Shown here in pieces: positions 8,952 through 19,492 of a stretch of DNA of 64,000 nt (position 1 is its first letter; each line of letters starts with the position of its first letter). The notes below the pieces were generated by a model that was given only the letters and a program-made list of their open reading frames with translations, made no database searches and had not been told where the DNA came from. Source of the stretch: Acinetobacter defluvii (lineage in GTDB: Bacteria; Pseudomonadota; Gammaproteobacteria; Pseudomonadales; Moraxellaceae); assembly GCF_001704615.3 (NCBI RefSeq), contig NZ_CP029397.2, positions 2,604,001-2,668,000 on the forward strand, read 5' to 3'. The position numbers were made by a program, and so were the translations under genes.

Positions 8952-11450
8952 TTATATTTTATCCTGATTATTTGGCGTGTTCTGCTCTAAATGTTGAATA
9001 TCATCCAGTTTTTCATCACGCTTTTTATCATGGCTTATTGTGTGCATCAGATCGTTGGCCAACGCATGTAATAAATCTAAATCACCTTCATCCAAAACTT
9101 TGGGTTGACGATCTAAAATACATAAACTCCCCAAAACGAAACCTTTTTTATTTCTTAAAGGTACGCCCGCATAGAAGCGAATATGATTGTTTTTAAGTTC
9201 CGCCACATTGCGAAAACGTGGATCTCGTTGAATATCTTCAATAATCAAGTCCTCGTTTTGATACACCACATGATTACAAATCGATTCATCGCGTGAAATA
9301 TATTGTGCCGATAAAGCTTGTGTGCGATCTGTTAATGGACTTTCAGGAATAAAAACTTGTGCCTGATCTACCCACGAAATTTGGGCATAACCAACATCAA
9401 AGGCTTGTATAGTTTCATCGATATACTGTGTATATATCGGTATATTATTGATATTTAATACATCTAAGTCTTGCATCGCTGCCAAACGTTCGACCTCATC
9501 CTCATGCAGCAAAGCGCTGATCGCCTTTTCGCCTTTTGAAATGAAAAATGCTTCAACATTTAGTATCAATTGATTAACATCATTTACCAAAGCATCAATT
9601 TGAAAACGCTGCTGAATTTCGTCTTCAAGTTGCTCTACATCACAGTTCCATGTTGCAAAAATCACATAAAGATCAGGACGTTTTGCTCGAACTTTATTTA
9701 AAATTAAACGTATTTGTGCGATAGGATGAGCATGAAACAATGAAATACACAGCACTTCTATCTGCTCAGGCAGCTCATCCAAAAGATTGACCTGTGTTTG
9801 CAGAATGGCATCTAGCATATAGGTGGCAGGCATATCTTTAAGTGTTAAAGCATGTGCCAGCATAGCTGAACTATGCACATCTATTTCCCAACGTGCGCCT
9901 AAACATAAAATTTTGGCTACTTCAGCGTTAGGAGTAGAATATTTTATTTGAAAATCTCGGTTAAAACGCTTCAACCCTTGATTCATCCGTAGCCGATGTT
10001 CTGCTGTTGCTCGCTGATTGTGACTCTCTGAAAAAAGTTGGATCGCGGGTATAGCAACATCATCATAAAATGCGACCACTTTACGTGCGATCACATCTGC
10101 TGCCGCTTTACGTGGTAAATCCTGTTGTACCCGACAAACAGCATCTTCCATCGCAGCATCGGTATCATCAGCCACCAAACGTTGATAAAAACGCTCAGGT
10201 GGGCGCAGTGCAGGTTCATTCCCGATCAGTACTTTCACAAAGGCTAATGCAGGAATATAATTTGCAAGGACTAAAATACAAGCAGTTAATGGCGTTGATA
10301 AAATTAAACCTATTGGTCCCCAGATTGCTGTCCAAAATGTCGCAGCGACCATAATGGCTAAGGTAGATAATCCTGTACTTTCTCCATACAACCACGGTTC
10401 AATAATGTTATTGGTAATAAGCTCTAACAATAGCACCAATGCCATTGTCCACAGTACCATATTCCAACTCGGGTCTACTGCAAATGCCAAAATAATAGGA
10501 AATGCGGCTGAAATTAAAGGACCAACATAAGGAACAAAACGCATCACCACCGCAACCATTCCCCACATGATTGCAGCAGGTACGCCAATAAACCACAAAC
10601 CAATCGCCATAGGTACGCCATAACTCAGGTTAACGATCAACTGCATTCGCAAATACTTACCAATTCGCTGCGCTGCTTCGTCTAAAGCGTCTGTACCTAC
10701 ATTTAGATTATTGCCGAACAGTTTCAACAGCCGATCATGTAAATCTTTACGGTCAATTAAAATCAGTATCGCAAAAACAAATACGATCCCTGCTGTGGTG
10801 ATCGGACTAAGAATTTTATCCGCCCATACTTGTGCTGATTCAACAAATGTTTGCTCCTCTCCTACGACTTCGACTTGCTGCACATGCGGTTTGTCGACCT
10901 TTTGTTGAGGTGCTTGTTCAATGGAATGTTCAACCGTTTCAACAGTTCGAATGGCACCGTCCCACACACTAGGTCCTTGTGTATAGCGTTGCACTGACTG
11001 CAATTTTTGTTTGATCGTGGTTTGATACTGCGGCAACTCTTGACTTAAATCACTGAGTTGTAAAAATAGATAACTGGCTGCACCACCCAAAACAGCCAAT
11101 GTACTCATCACCACCAAAATGATTGCAGCAATACGTGGCAAACCCCATTTACTCAGCCGATTTACCAATGGATTCAGTAAAAAACCAAATAAAATTGCCA
11201 ATGCCAACGGAATCAGAATATCTTTTCCGACATATAAAGCAACGATTAAAATAGCAGCGATGACAAAACCTGCCATAATTTTTAACATTGAAGATATTTC
11301 AAGTAATTTCAACAACCGCGCTAAAATAATAGGAGCATACTCATCTGGAAGTTTTTGAATATCTTGTTGTTCCAAATGTAATGAGTTTTGTTGCGCCATT
11401 ATTTTTTGCTGCAAATCACTGGTTTTTTCATTTTTCATCCGTGTTCTCAC
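8952..11450 (-). CDS. AI-2E/PerM-family transporter fused to B12-binding-like and GAF domains
   Basis: The 832-residue protein is far longer than a normal AI-2E/PerM permease (about 350). Residues ~55-405 are the permease: several helices, a periplasmic-type segment rich in charged residues, and the family-typical GPLISAAFPIILAF and NNIIEPWLYG. Residues ~500-640 (ILCLGARWEIDVHSSAMLAH, then VLCISLFHAHPIAQIRLIL) look like a Rossmann cobalamin-binding-like fold without the DxHxxG cobalamin ligand. Residues ~665-815 form a GAF domain (FYAGVPLRNKKGFVLGSLCI). The fusion suggests a transporter with its own cytosolic sensor. GTG at 11450 and ATG at 11438 are both possible starts. It heads the operon with ltrA and the Nudix gene. 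Confidence 0.82.
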   Translation of the reverse strand: MRTRMKNEKTSDLQQKIMAQQNSLHLEQQDIQKLPDEYAPIILARLLKLLEISSMLKIMAGFVIAAILIVALYVGKDILIPLALAILFGFLLNPLVNRLSKWGLPRIAAIILVVMSTLAVLGGAASYLFLQLSDLSQELPQYQTTIKQKLQSVQRYTQGPSVWDGAIRTVETVEHSIEQAPQQKVDKPHVQQVEVVGEEQTFVESAQVWADKILSPITTAGIVFVFAILILIDRKDLHDRLLKLFGNNLNVGTDALDEAAQRIGKYLRMQLIVNLSYGVPMAIGLWFIGVPAAIMWGMVAVVMRFVPYVGPLISAAFPIILAFAVDPSWNMVLWTMALVLLLELITNNIIEPWLYGESTGLSTLAIMVAATFWTAIWGPIGLILSTPLTACILVLANYIPALAFVKVLIGNEPALRPPERFYQRLVADDTDAAMEDAVCRVQQDLPRKAAADVIARKVVAFYDDVAIPAIQLFSESHNQRATAEHRLRMNQGLKRFNRDFQIKYSTPNAEVAKILCLGARWEIDVHSSAMLAHALTLKDMPATYMLDAILQTQVNLLDELPEQIEVLCISLFHAHPIAQIRLILNKVRAKRPDLYVIFATWNCDVEQLEDEIQQRFQIDALVNDVNQLILNVEAFFISKGEKAISALLHEDEVERLAAMQDLDVLNINNIPIYTQYIDETIQAFDVGYAQISWVDQAQVFIPESPLTDRTQALSAQYISRDESICNHVVYQNEDLIIEDIQRDPRFRNVAELKNNHIRFYAGVPLRNKKGFVLGSLCILDRQPKVLDEGDLDLLHALANDLMHTISHDKKRDEKLDDIQHLEQNTPNNQDKI

Positions 11451-11642
11451 AATTCTTATATTTATATGACTATTCTTTAAGAAGTTATGAAATTTTACAA
11501 ATATATTCCTGTAAACTTTTGATTCAGTTCAGTAAAAATTAAACTTATGACACAAAAGTTCATTAAAACCTTATGCCGTTCACGAGGCATTGTTTAAATA
11601 TACGAGAATAATCACTTAACCACGAACAACAAATGACAACCA

Positions 11643-12107
11643 TTAAACAACTAACTTTAGTTTTGCTTTTACTTGCAGATCAACAGCCTGTTTAGTCACG
11701 ATATTTACAGGTATAGAAATATGTTGATGCAACACCATCCATTTTTTATTTTTCTTTTGTAAACAAAGCGTTGTGCGACACCACGGCATTTCTAACAAGG
11801 TATCGATCTGCTTATTTTCAATTTTGATATAAAAATATAAAAAAGCAAGATCACCTGAAACATGAACTTTTATGTTGCGTCGACGAATATAACTATTTTT
11901 AGTCAAGTAGGGACTGAGCCTTTCTAGTTCTGCTTTATATTGCATCAGCCCACTGAGCTGGGAACTCACATCAAAAAGACTAAAATCATCAGTATAACTC
12001 TGGATAATTTGATCAATATCATTATTTTTCAATGCATTATCCCATTTTTTTATTTGTTTTAGTATTTCATTCGCACTTGTTTGATCACCATCCACTTCTG
12101 CAATCAC
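11643..12107 (-). CDS. SnoaL/NTF2-like protein
   Basis: The 154-residue product has the NTF2-like layout: a helix IKKWDNALKNNDIDQIIQSY, then TDDFSLFDV, then a beta-sheet half ending KKWMVLHQHISIPV. This is typical of SnoaL-like and YybH-like proteins of unknown substrate. The assigned GTG start has no clear ribosome-binding site. The residues just before it read A-F-A and are preceded by an in-frame TGA. The intact ancestor may have had a signal peptide ending in AFA that is now lost. I infer a possible N-terminal truncation; the core domain appears whole. Confidence 0.65.
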   Translation of the reverse strand: MIAEVDGDQTSANEILKQIKKWDNALKNNDIDQIIQSYTDDFSLFDVSSQLSGLMQYKAELERLSPYLTKNSYIRRRNIKVHVSGDLAFLYFYIKIENKQIDTLLEMPWCRTTLCLQKKNKKWMVLHQHISIPVNIVTKQAVDLQVKAKLKLVV

Positions 12108-12476
12108 AGCAAAAGCTCACTTATATAAATTAATGTGATTTATTTTGCATTATAGAATAAAAATAACAAGATAAAACTTAAAAAATATACATTTATTTTT
12201 AATAATCCATTAGATGGTTTTAATTCTAAGTGTAATATATTTTAATAAAAAATAGATTTAATGCAGATCAATTACAGTTAACTTGTCAGTCAGCAAGATA
12301 AAATTAAAATATTTTAAGATTTTTCAATTTGATTGTACACAATGGTTTGAGTGATTGAATAAACTTGCCAATCGTAAAGCCCAATAACATACAAGAGATG
12401 GTAAATAGAACAGCGTTTTTTATTCACGATCTCTTGATGTTTCAAGCTATATTTAGAGATTAACTCATCTTTATCT
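12108..12476. other. AT-rich intergenic region with no gene seen
   Basis: About 370 nt of very AT-rich DNA lie between the NTF2-like gene and yjdM. I found no frame with a ribosome-binding site and no strong hairpin followed by a T-run. It presumably holds the promoter of the NTF2-like gene and the 3' end of the yjdM transcript. Confidence 0.5.
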
Positions 12477-12821
12477 TTATGCCTTTTTCACAAACTCAGA
12501 TTTCAATTTCATTGTTCCCATCCCATCAATTTTACAATCAATGTCGTGACCATCGCTTGCATCAGGTAATAAACGAATATTTTTAACTTTAGTTCCAAGT
12601 TTCACAATGGATGAAGAGCCTTTGATCTTCAAATCTTTCACGACTGTTACAGTATCACCATCATTTAAAATATTGCCAAATGCATCTTTGATGATACTTT
12701 CTTCATCTTGATTTAAAGATTCTCCTTCTTTCCATTCATGTGAACATTCAGGGCAAATCAATAATTCACCATCTTCATAGGTATATTCAGAATTACATTT
12801 TGGGCAATTGGGTAAAGACAT
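12477..12821 (-). CDS. yjdM: YjdM/PhnA-type zinc-ribbon protein
   Basis: The 114-residue protein has an N-terminal zinc ribbon: [20 protein letters not shown] then CPECSHEW, with two CxxC knuckles in residues 5-30. The PhnA/YjdM core follows ([20 protein letters not shown] and [10 protein letters not shown]). Despite the old PhnA name, the E. coli homologue is not a phosphonoacetate hydrolase; its role is unknown. GAGGTTGTT precedes the ATG. It stands alone. Confidence 0.9.
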   Translation of the reverse strand: MSLPNCPKCNSEYTYEDGELLICPECSHEWKEGESLNQDEESIIKDAFGNILNDGDTVTVVKDLKIKGSSSIVKLGTKVKNIRLLPDASDGHDIDCKIDGMGTMKLKSEFVKKA

Positions 12822-12907
12822 AACAACCTCAAAATAAAGGAAAAATAGTCTACACTATAGCCCATATATCCTATGAAGGATAGTTAATCCTTAATTTAAC
12901 TATGGAA

Positions 12908-13267
12908 TTAAAATTTACTTAAATTTTGCAAAACATCTTTGAGTACGATCACATGATTATGGTTTTGATTTTTTGCAGCAGTTAATAAGGTTACTGTTCC
13001 TTGTTGAGCTAACTGACGTAACTGCTCTAGTTGGGGCTTCACCTGCTCTAGTTCCAACAAATAACGTTGTTGAAACTCATCCCAATGGTGCTGTGGATCT
13101 TGGTGATACCATTTCCTTAAGGTATCAGAAGGGGTAACTTGTTTCGCCCATAAATCCAGTTGAGCTGCTTCTTTTTTAATTCCCCTAGGCCATAAACGAT
13201 CTACCAACACTCTTTTACCATCTGTTTGCGCTATGGGATCATAAATCCGTTTCATTTGAATATTCAT
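12908..13267 (-). CDS. DUF488-family protein (YeaO-like)
   Basis: The 119-residue product matches YeaO-like DUF488 proteins: MKRIYDPIAQTDGKRVLVDR then LWPRGIKKEAAQLDLWAKQV, followed by PSDTLRKWYHQDP near residue 46. The LWPRG block and the W-x-x-x-V-x-PS segment are the family signature. The product is soluble with no signal peptide. No biochemical role is established for this family. It is a single gene upstream of yjdM on the same strand with about 86 nt between. Confidence 0.85.
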   Translation of the reverse strand: MNIQMKRIYDPIAQTDGKRVLVDRLWPRGIKKEAAQLDLWAKQVTPSDTLRKWYHQDPQHHWDEFQQRYLLELEQVKPQLEQLRQLAQQGTVTLLTAAKNQNHNHVIVLKDVLQNLSKF

Positions 13268-13339
13268 TTTATTTTCAATCTTTATACCAACATCAGGTCA
13301 CTTTAGAGTTTCAGTAATGAATTCCAGCAACAGAAAAGT

Positions 13340-13786
13340 TTATTGATCAGGAATATTGGGATTTACCAGTAACGCTAAAAGCTGTAACGATTCTTGCCAT
13401 CCGAGATAACATGCTTCTGTAGGAATAACTAGCGGAATTCCTGATTGTGTAATGGTGATTTCAGTGCCAACCATGACCGCTTTTAATTCTATTAACATTT
13501 CTATTTCACCTTGTAAACTTGGGTCATCGAATTGATCTGTATAACGAATACGCTGGTTTGGGATTAGTTCTTGATAAGTTCCGCCAAAAGAATGACATGT
13601 GCCTGTAGAGAAGTTCGTAAAAGACATTTTATATGTACCGCCTACACAAGCATCTAAATGCTGAACTTATGCAGTAAAGCCATGCGGTGCCATCCATTTT
13701 ACCAATGCATTTGGATCTAAAAATGCTTTATAGACCCGTTCTGGTGGTGCACTAAAAACACGATGTAGTTGAATTGTATTGCTCAC
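13340..13786 (-). pseudogene. AHSA1/START-family gene broken by an in-frame stop
   Basis: A GTG at 13786 with AAGGAAG upstream starts a frame whose codons 1-39 (IQLHRVFSAPPERVYKAFLD and WMAPHGFTA) are the classic START-like ligand-binding beginning. Codon 40 is TAA (13667-13669). The same frame then continues with VQHLDACVGGTYKMSFTN and on to a proper end GWQESLQLLALLV. A single AAA-to-TAA change explains it, since Lys is usual there. No frameshift is needed. The downstream part could restart at an ATG at 13627 as a 95-residue fragment, but it would lack the first strand and helix. A sequencing error is the alternative. Confidence 0.8.
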
Positions 13787-13893
13787 TTTTTAACTTCCTT
13801 GCTGTTATTTTTGTCAACTTAGTGTACTGCTATGTGCTTAATGGTGATGTATTTATTTGGTATGTGCAAACTTAAAAATTATGGCTTCAATAA

Positions 13894-13921
13894 AAAAAGC
13901 ATACGTTTAAATATGCTTTTT
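13894..13921 (-). terminator. Terminator downstream of rraB
   Basis: A stem AAAAAGCATA / TATGCTTTTT with an 8-nt loop is placed 21 nt past the rraB stop. On the minus strand it is followed by a T-run. Confidence 0.75.
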
Positions 13922-13941
13922 ATCATCGGCTTATATGGATT

Positions 13942-14331
13942 TTATTTTATTTCATTCAATTCTTGATCATCATAATATTCGTTATCGAACACATAAGTGG
14001 TGCATCCCCAACCATCATATTCACCTTCAAATTGGCTTGCAATTTTATCAAACCATTCTTCTAGATCAACAATATCTGTATATTCAGGAAGTAAATTCAC
14101 ATATACGGTAATGACCCACTCATTTGGATCAAGCTCTTCATCGAGGTACATTGAAATTTTTTGTTCTTCAAGCAATAAATATAAAGCACACTTTTCTGCA
14201 AGTGCTTGTGTTTTAAAATACATTGAAAATTCAAGCTCATGCACCTCACTCAAATCATCACCGTCTTCTTGCATTTGCCACAATAAATTGCCATTATCAT
14301 TATCTGGAAATTGTTCAAAATCACGTGTCAT
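13942..14331 (-). CDS. rraB: RNase E inhibitor RraB-family protein
   Basis: The ATG at 14331 is chosen over one 36 nt upstream because AAGGATATTAAA immediately precedes it; the product is then 129 residues. The start DFEQFPDNDNGNLLWQMQED followed by GDDL, the central VITVYVNLLPEYTDI and the late GEYDGWGCTTY are the RraB family pattern. It is highly acidic. RraB binds RNase E and changes which mRNAs it cuts. Assignment to the family is firm; RNase E control in this organism is inferred. It is monocistronic with its own terminator. Confidence 0.8.
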   Translation of the reverse strand: MTRDFEQFPDNDNGNLLWQMQEDGDDLSEVHELEFSMYFKTQALAEKCALYLLLEEQKISMYLDEELDPNEWVITVYVNLLPEYTDIVDLEEWFDKIASQFEGEYDGWGCTTYVFDNEYYDDQELNEIK

Positions 14332-14587
14332 TTTAATATCCTTGTTATGTTTGCCATACGGGTTCATTTTAGATTAACTGAATTTTGTTTCAATTTGGCG
14401 ATTAAAGTTTTACTGAATATAAATAGATTGCAAATATGATTTTAAAAATTACAGCAGCAATTTTGAATGATCATTTCAATCACATCGTCTTGAAAAATGT
14501 CTTCGCTTTAATTGAGTTTTTCAAGAAATATAAACATAAGGTGAATTCATTTTAAGCCATTTATCCTAAACTCACCCTAGTTAGGGA

Positions 14588-16114
14588 TTAATGCGCTGCC
14601 CCTGCTTCAACTACATTTTTCGGTTTAGGACACAACCAAATGATCAATCCAGCAAAAATAAATACCATCGCAAAAATTAAAAACACATGATTCACCGATA
14701 AAGTTAAAGCCTCTTTATTGACCAAATCCGAAATAATCCCTAAGGCTGTTTCTGAATTAAATCCTTTTTGCATCAGCACTTGTTGCGTGTCCGTAACATG
14801 CATTGTTGACACGATTTCACTTCGTGCAAGTTTGGCATGATCATCCCACAACGTAACTGCAATCGAAGCCCCGATTGCCCCTGCCATTGTTCTTAAAAAA
14901 TTCATTAAACCTGCGGCAGAAGCCACTTCATTCGGTTGCACAGCACCTAAGGCAATATTTGATAAAGGAATAAAGAAAAATGGAACAGCAAAACCTTGAA
15001 TAATCTGCGGCCAAGCCAATGCCATAAAGTCAGCATCTGTCACCCAAAAAGCACGCATCAAAGTCACGCCACCTAAGATCATTAAACCAAAACTCGACAA
15101 TGCACGAGGATCATATTTAGTAGCTAACTTAGCGACAATAGGTGACATAGTCAGACTTCCGAAACCCATTGTGGCAGTGAGATAACCTGCCCATGAGGCG
15201 GTATAACCCAAATTCATTTGCAGCCATTGTGGAATTAACACAATACTGCCGAAGAAAGCAGCAAAAGCAAAGGCTAAAGAGAGTGTTGCGATGCTAAAAC
15301 CACGATAACGGAAAATTTGGATATTCACGATAGGGTGCTTTTCGTAATATTCCCAAATCACAAAGGCAATAAAACCAATCACCATGATCACCGCCAAGGC
15401 ACAGATAAAACTGCTATTAAACCAGTCTTTTTCATGACCAAAATCAAGCATCAACTGTAAAGCAGCAATCCATAACACCAAAAGCCCTAAGCCAATACTG
15501 TCTATTTTTAACTTTTCAACAGGCGTTTCCGCAGATTTCAGTAAAAGCATCACACCAAGTGCACACACGATGCCTACAGGAATATTGATAAAGAAAATCC
15601 AATGCCATGACATATTGTCACTGATGGTACCGCCTAAAATAGGACCTAAAATAGGACCTACCACAGTGGTCATTGCCCACATGCCCATCGCTTGTGAATG
15701 CTTTTCAGGTGGGAAAATACGCATCAGTAGCATTTGACTGAGTGGCATAATTGGACCACCAAATAAACCCTGCCCGATTCGGAAGATCACCAACATGGTT
15801 AAACTGGTGGACAAACCACATAAGATTGAAAAAATCGTAAATCCAATCAAACTGATACTAAAGACACGAACAGCACCAAAACGTCCCACCAACCACCCTG
15901 TTAATGGTACACAAATCGCTTCTGCAACAGCATAGGAAGTGATCACCCAAGTCCCTTGTGAACTTGAAACAGCAAGGCTTCCTGTAATATGTGGTACGGA
16001 TACATTGGCAATGGTCATATCCAAGACCACCATAAAATTTGCCAACGAAAGAAATAAAGCAGCGAATAATAACTTTATGCCTTTCAGCTCACTTTGAAAA
16101 ACTGTGCTATTCAT
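14588..16114 (-). CDS. emrB: DHA2-family MFS multidrug transporter EmrB
   Basis: The 508-residue protein is a 14-helix DHA2 drug/proton antiporter. It has motif D1 LDMTIANVSVPHI near residue 32, motif A GWLVGRFGAVRVF near 78 and motif C GPILGPILGGTISDN near 153. It works with EmrA and an outer-membrane channel to export hydrophobic toxicants. The ATG lies 6 nt past the emrA stop, so the two are one operon in the order emrA-emrB. No TolC-type gene or MarR-type regulator is adjacent. Confidence 0.93.
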   Translation of the reverse strand: MNSTVFQSELKGIKLLFAALFLSLANFMVVLDMTIANVSVPHITGSLAVSSSQGTWVITSYAVAEAICVPLTGWLVGRFGAVRVFSISLIGFTIFSILCGLSTSLTMLVIFRIGQGLFGGPIMPLSQMLLMRIFPPEKHSQAMGMWAMTTVVGPILGPILGGTISDNMSWHWIFFINIPVGIVCALGVMLLLKSAETPVEKLKIDSIGLGLLVLWIAALQLMLDFGHEKDWFNSSFICALAVIMVIGFIAFVIWEYYEKHPIVNIQIFRYRGFSIATLSLAFAFAAFFGSIVLIPQWLQMNLGYTASWAGYLTATMGFGSLTMSPIVAKLATKYDPRALSSFGLMILGGVTLMRAFWVTDADFMALAWPQIIQGFAVPFFFIPLSNIALGAVQPNEVASAAGLMNFLRTMAGAIGASIAVTLWDDHAKLARSEIVSTMHVTDTQQVLMQKGFNSETALGIISDLVNKEALTLSVNHVFLIFAMVFIFAGLIIWLCPKPKNVVEAGAAH

Positions 16115-16120
16115 AAGCGT

Positions 16121-17275
16121 TTACTTCGCTGTTGAGGTATCAACCTCGGCTTCCATGGACAAGCCCACACGCAATGGATGTTCTTGTAGTTGTTTTTTGT
16201 CCAATTGAATACGTACGGGTAAACGTTGCACCACTTTGATCCAGTTCCCTGTAGCATTTTGCGCTGGAATTAATGCAAATGCTGAACCTGTGCCCCCAGA
16301 AAAACCAACTACAGTGCCATGATATTTTACATCTTTGCCATATAGGTCTGAGGTTAACTCAACTTTTTGACCTACTTTGACATTTTTCAATTGGCTCTCT
16401 TTAAAATTAGCATCGACATACAGTTCAGACAGTGGAATTAATTTCATCAAAGACGCACCCGGTGCTACTCTTTGCCCCACTTGTACTGTTCTACGTGCAA
16501 CCACCCCATCCAATGGCGCTTTAATTTCAGTGCGTTGTAAGTCTAGCAACGCTTGCTCAACTTTGGCTTGTGCCATCAAAACATCGGGAGTTGACTGCTG
16601 TGAAGCCCCTTTGATTAAGGCTTCATTGGCATCTAAATTACTTTGCGCGGCTTTACGCTTAGACTCTGCCTGTGCTACGCCTGCTTTGGCAACATCTAAA
16701 CTAGCTTGTGCATTATTTAAAGCACTTTGCGACTTGGTAAATTCTTCTTTGGAAATCGCCCCTGAAGCACTTAACGCCTTACGACGTTCAAACTCTTGCT
16801 GTGCTTGTTGTAAAGCTACTTGCGCTTGTGCAACCTGTGCTTCGGCACTGCGAATATCATCATCACTGATCAAAATCTGCGAGTTTAATGCACTACTATT
16901 GGCTGAACTTTGCGTATATTGGCGTTGTGCTTTTGCTAACTCTGCTTGTGCCTGCGCCAATGCGATTTTGGCGTCACGATGATCAATGATTGCCAAAATG
17001 TCGCCTTTTTTCACCGTTTGTGTATCGCTGACTAAAACTTTTTCAACTTGCCCACTGACCATCGAGGTAATTTCGGCAGTTTCAGCACCCACATAGGCAT
17101 TGTCAGTACTGACAGAACGATTAAAAAGAAAGTGCCAAAGCATATAAATAATCGCAACAATCACAATAATCACTGCAAAAATTTTTAATAACTTTTTACG
17201 TTTGGTTTGATTTTCTACATCTTTGAGGTCTGTTGACTCGTTGTGTGGTACAGAAGTTTGTTGGGCATCTGTCAT
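16121..17275 (-). CDS. emrA: EmrA-type membrane fusion protein
   Basis: The ATG at 17275, preceded by TAGGAAATGCG, replaces an upstream in-frame start; the product has 384 residues. It has an N-terminal cytoplasmic tail, one transmembrane segment (IFAVIIVIVAIIYMLWHFLF) and a lipoyl half-motif (VSGQVEKVLVSDTQTVKKGD). A long Ala/Gln-rich coiled-coil hairpin covers about residues 100-230, followed by IKAPLDGVVARRTVQVGQRV, the second lipoyl half, and a beta-barrel domain. It is the periplasmic adaptor that joins EmrB to an outer-membrane channel. It is the first gene of the emrAB operon. Confidence 0.93.
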   Translation of the reverse strand: MTDAQQTSVPHNESTDLKDVENQTKRKKLLKIFAVIIVIVAIIYMLWHFLFNRSVSTDNAYVGAETAEITSMVSGQVEKVLVSDTQTVKKGDILAIIDHRDAKIALAQAQAELAKAQRQYTQSSANSSALNSQILISDDDIRSAEAQVAQAQVALQQAQQEFERRKALSASGAISKEEFTKSQSALNNAQASLDVAKAGVAQAESKRKAAQSNLDANEALIKGASQQSTPDVLMAQAKVEQALLDLQRTEIKAPLDGVVARRTVQVGQRVAPGASLMKLIPLSELYVDANFKESQLKNVKVGQKVELTSDLYGKDVKYHGTVVGFSGGTGSAFALIPAQNATGNWIKVVQRLPVRIQLDKKQLQEHPLRVGLSMEAEVDTSTAK

Positions 17276-17519
17276 CGCATTTCCTAGCTGATCGCAAGAC
17301 TTGGTCAAGAACATTTGACGAATATTTGGCTTTTAATCTTAAAAAAAGCTTAAAAACAAATGAGCGCTGTGATGTTTTGATGAGAAAGTCGATTTTCTTA
17401 AAATTGTGACCGTGAATTTTACAGTTTTATAATCAGTATATGAGAATCAAAATGTAACTCATGCGTTTATTTTCTAAAAATGCTATGATTTTTTAAGTTT
17501 ATACTTCTAAATCCATATA

Positions 17520-17555
17520 AAAAAGCCATTAAAATATACATTTAAATGGCTTTTT
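17520..17555 (-). terminator. Terminator of the thioesterase gene
   Basis: The stem AAAAAGCCATT / AATGGCTTTTT lies 26 nt past the thioesterase stop, with T-runs on both sides. It insulates emrAB from the upstream gene. Confidence 0.8.
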
Positions 17556-17581
17556 AAAATGCTATGCAATTAAAGTCATTA

Positions 17582-18112
17582 TCAATATGCATAAGATGCA
17601 ATCGCAGTTGCAATCGCTTTACCTTCATCATTGACCATGGTCATGCGCATGGTGCAACCTTTACGCCCTAAACGTAAAGTTTCCGCCTTCGCAATAAAAT
17701 ATTTACCACGACCTGGTGATAAATAATCGACACGCATATCCACTGTCGCTAAACGTGACACTTTTTTGAGGGTATCAGGCAGTTGATCAGGTTCTGCTCT
17801 TTTGTATAACTCTCCCATCGCCACGATTCCGCCAATACTATCGAGTAAAGTCGCAGCAACCCCACCATGTAAAATTTGAAATGCCACATTTCCAATTAGA
17901 TAGGGTTGCATTTCGATATAACCTTCAATTTCATCATTTACAACACGCATTTGCATCGCATTATGAGAAAAATAAGGGGAGCTATTAAATGCTTTGGTGA
18001 GTTGGCTGAGTACTACATTTAGGTCTGCTTTACTACCTAAATGTAAATTTCCAGTCCATTTTTTTTGCGATTCAACTTTCGTTGAATCTGCTTGGGGAGA
18101 GTCAGTTGTCAT
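17582..18112 (-). CDS. Hotdog-fold thioesterase (PaaI/YigI-like)
   Basis: The 176-residue protein is a hotdog thioesterase. The active-site region ILHGGVAATLLDSIGGIVAM near residue 80 has the HGG motif and the following acidic residue. VDMRVDYLSPGRGKYFIAKA near 125 is the central strand pair. A charged N-terminal extension of about 25 residues precedes the fold. It probably hydrolyses an acyl-CoA; the substrate is unknown. The start has no obvious ribosome-binding site. It is divergent from hemB. Confidence 0.82.
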   Translation of the reverse strand: MTTDSPQADSTKVESQKKWTGNLHLGSKADLNVVLSQLTKAFNSSPYFSHNAMQMRVVNDEIEGYIEMQPYLIGNVAFQILHGGVAATLLDSIGGIVAMGELYKRAEPDQLPDTLKKVSRLATVDMRVDYLSPGRGKYFIAKAETLRLGRKGCTMRMTMVNDEGKAIATAIASYAY

Positions 18113-18182
18113 AATCTAAAAAACCAATACAGAGAATTTTTTTCAGCTTTTTGCCAAAAAATACATGAAAGGGCTACAATAA

Positions 18183-19229
<1,047 letters not shown>

Positions 19230-19279
19230 ATAATCCTTTATTTATCTTTTAAATTGTAATCAATATTTGATTCGCGGTA

Positions 19280-19376
19280 GGTGGCATGGATGCCACCGTT
19301 GGGTGGAGGTTTCAGGGATAAACCTCCCACCCAACAAAAGATTTTTGTTACTTTTCATCTCTGAAAAGTAAAAATC
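19280..19376. repeat. Triple-hairpin intergenic repeat element
   Basis: Three nested palindromes stand side by side after hemB. GGTGGCAT / ATGCCACC is perfect (19280-19297). GTTGGGTGGAGGTTT pairs with AAACCTCCCACCCAAC with one bulge (19298-19335). GATTTTTGTTACTTTTC pairs with GAAAAGTAAAAATC (about 19340-19376). The first two are GC-richer than the surroundings. The modular layout is what one expects of a dispersed REP/MITE-like repeat of Acinetobacter; copy number cannot be judged from one window. It may also end the hemB transcript. Confidence 0.65.
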
Positions 19377-19492
19377 GCCTACGCAAAGACATCTGACTTC
19401 AAATAAGTATTTGTGGCAATGTTGCGTTTATAGTTTTTATAAATTGATCCTTTTCAAATTCAAGTCCAACTTGAAAAGTGGTACTTATTTTC

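Noticed and set aside
16377-16982. A 201-codon frame opposite emrA
   Set aside because: It is the antisense of an Ala/Gln coiled coil, giving Ala/Cys-rich nonsense.
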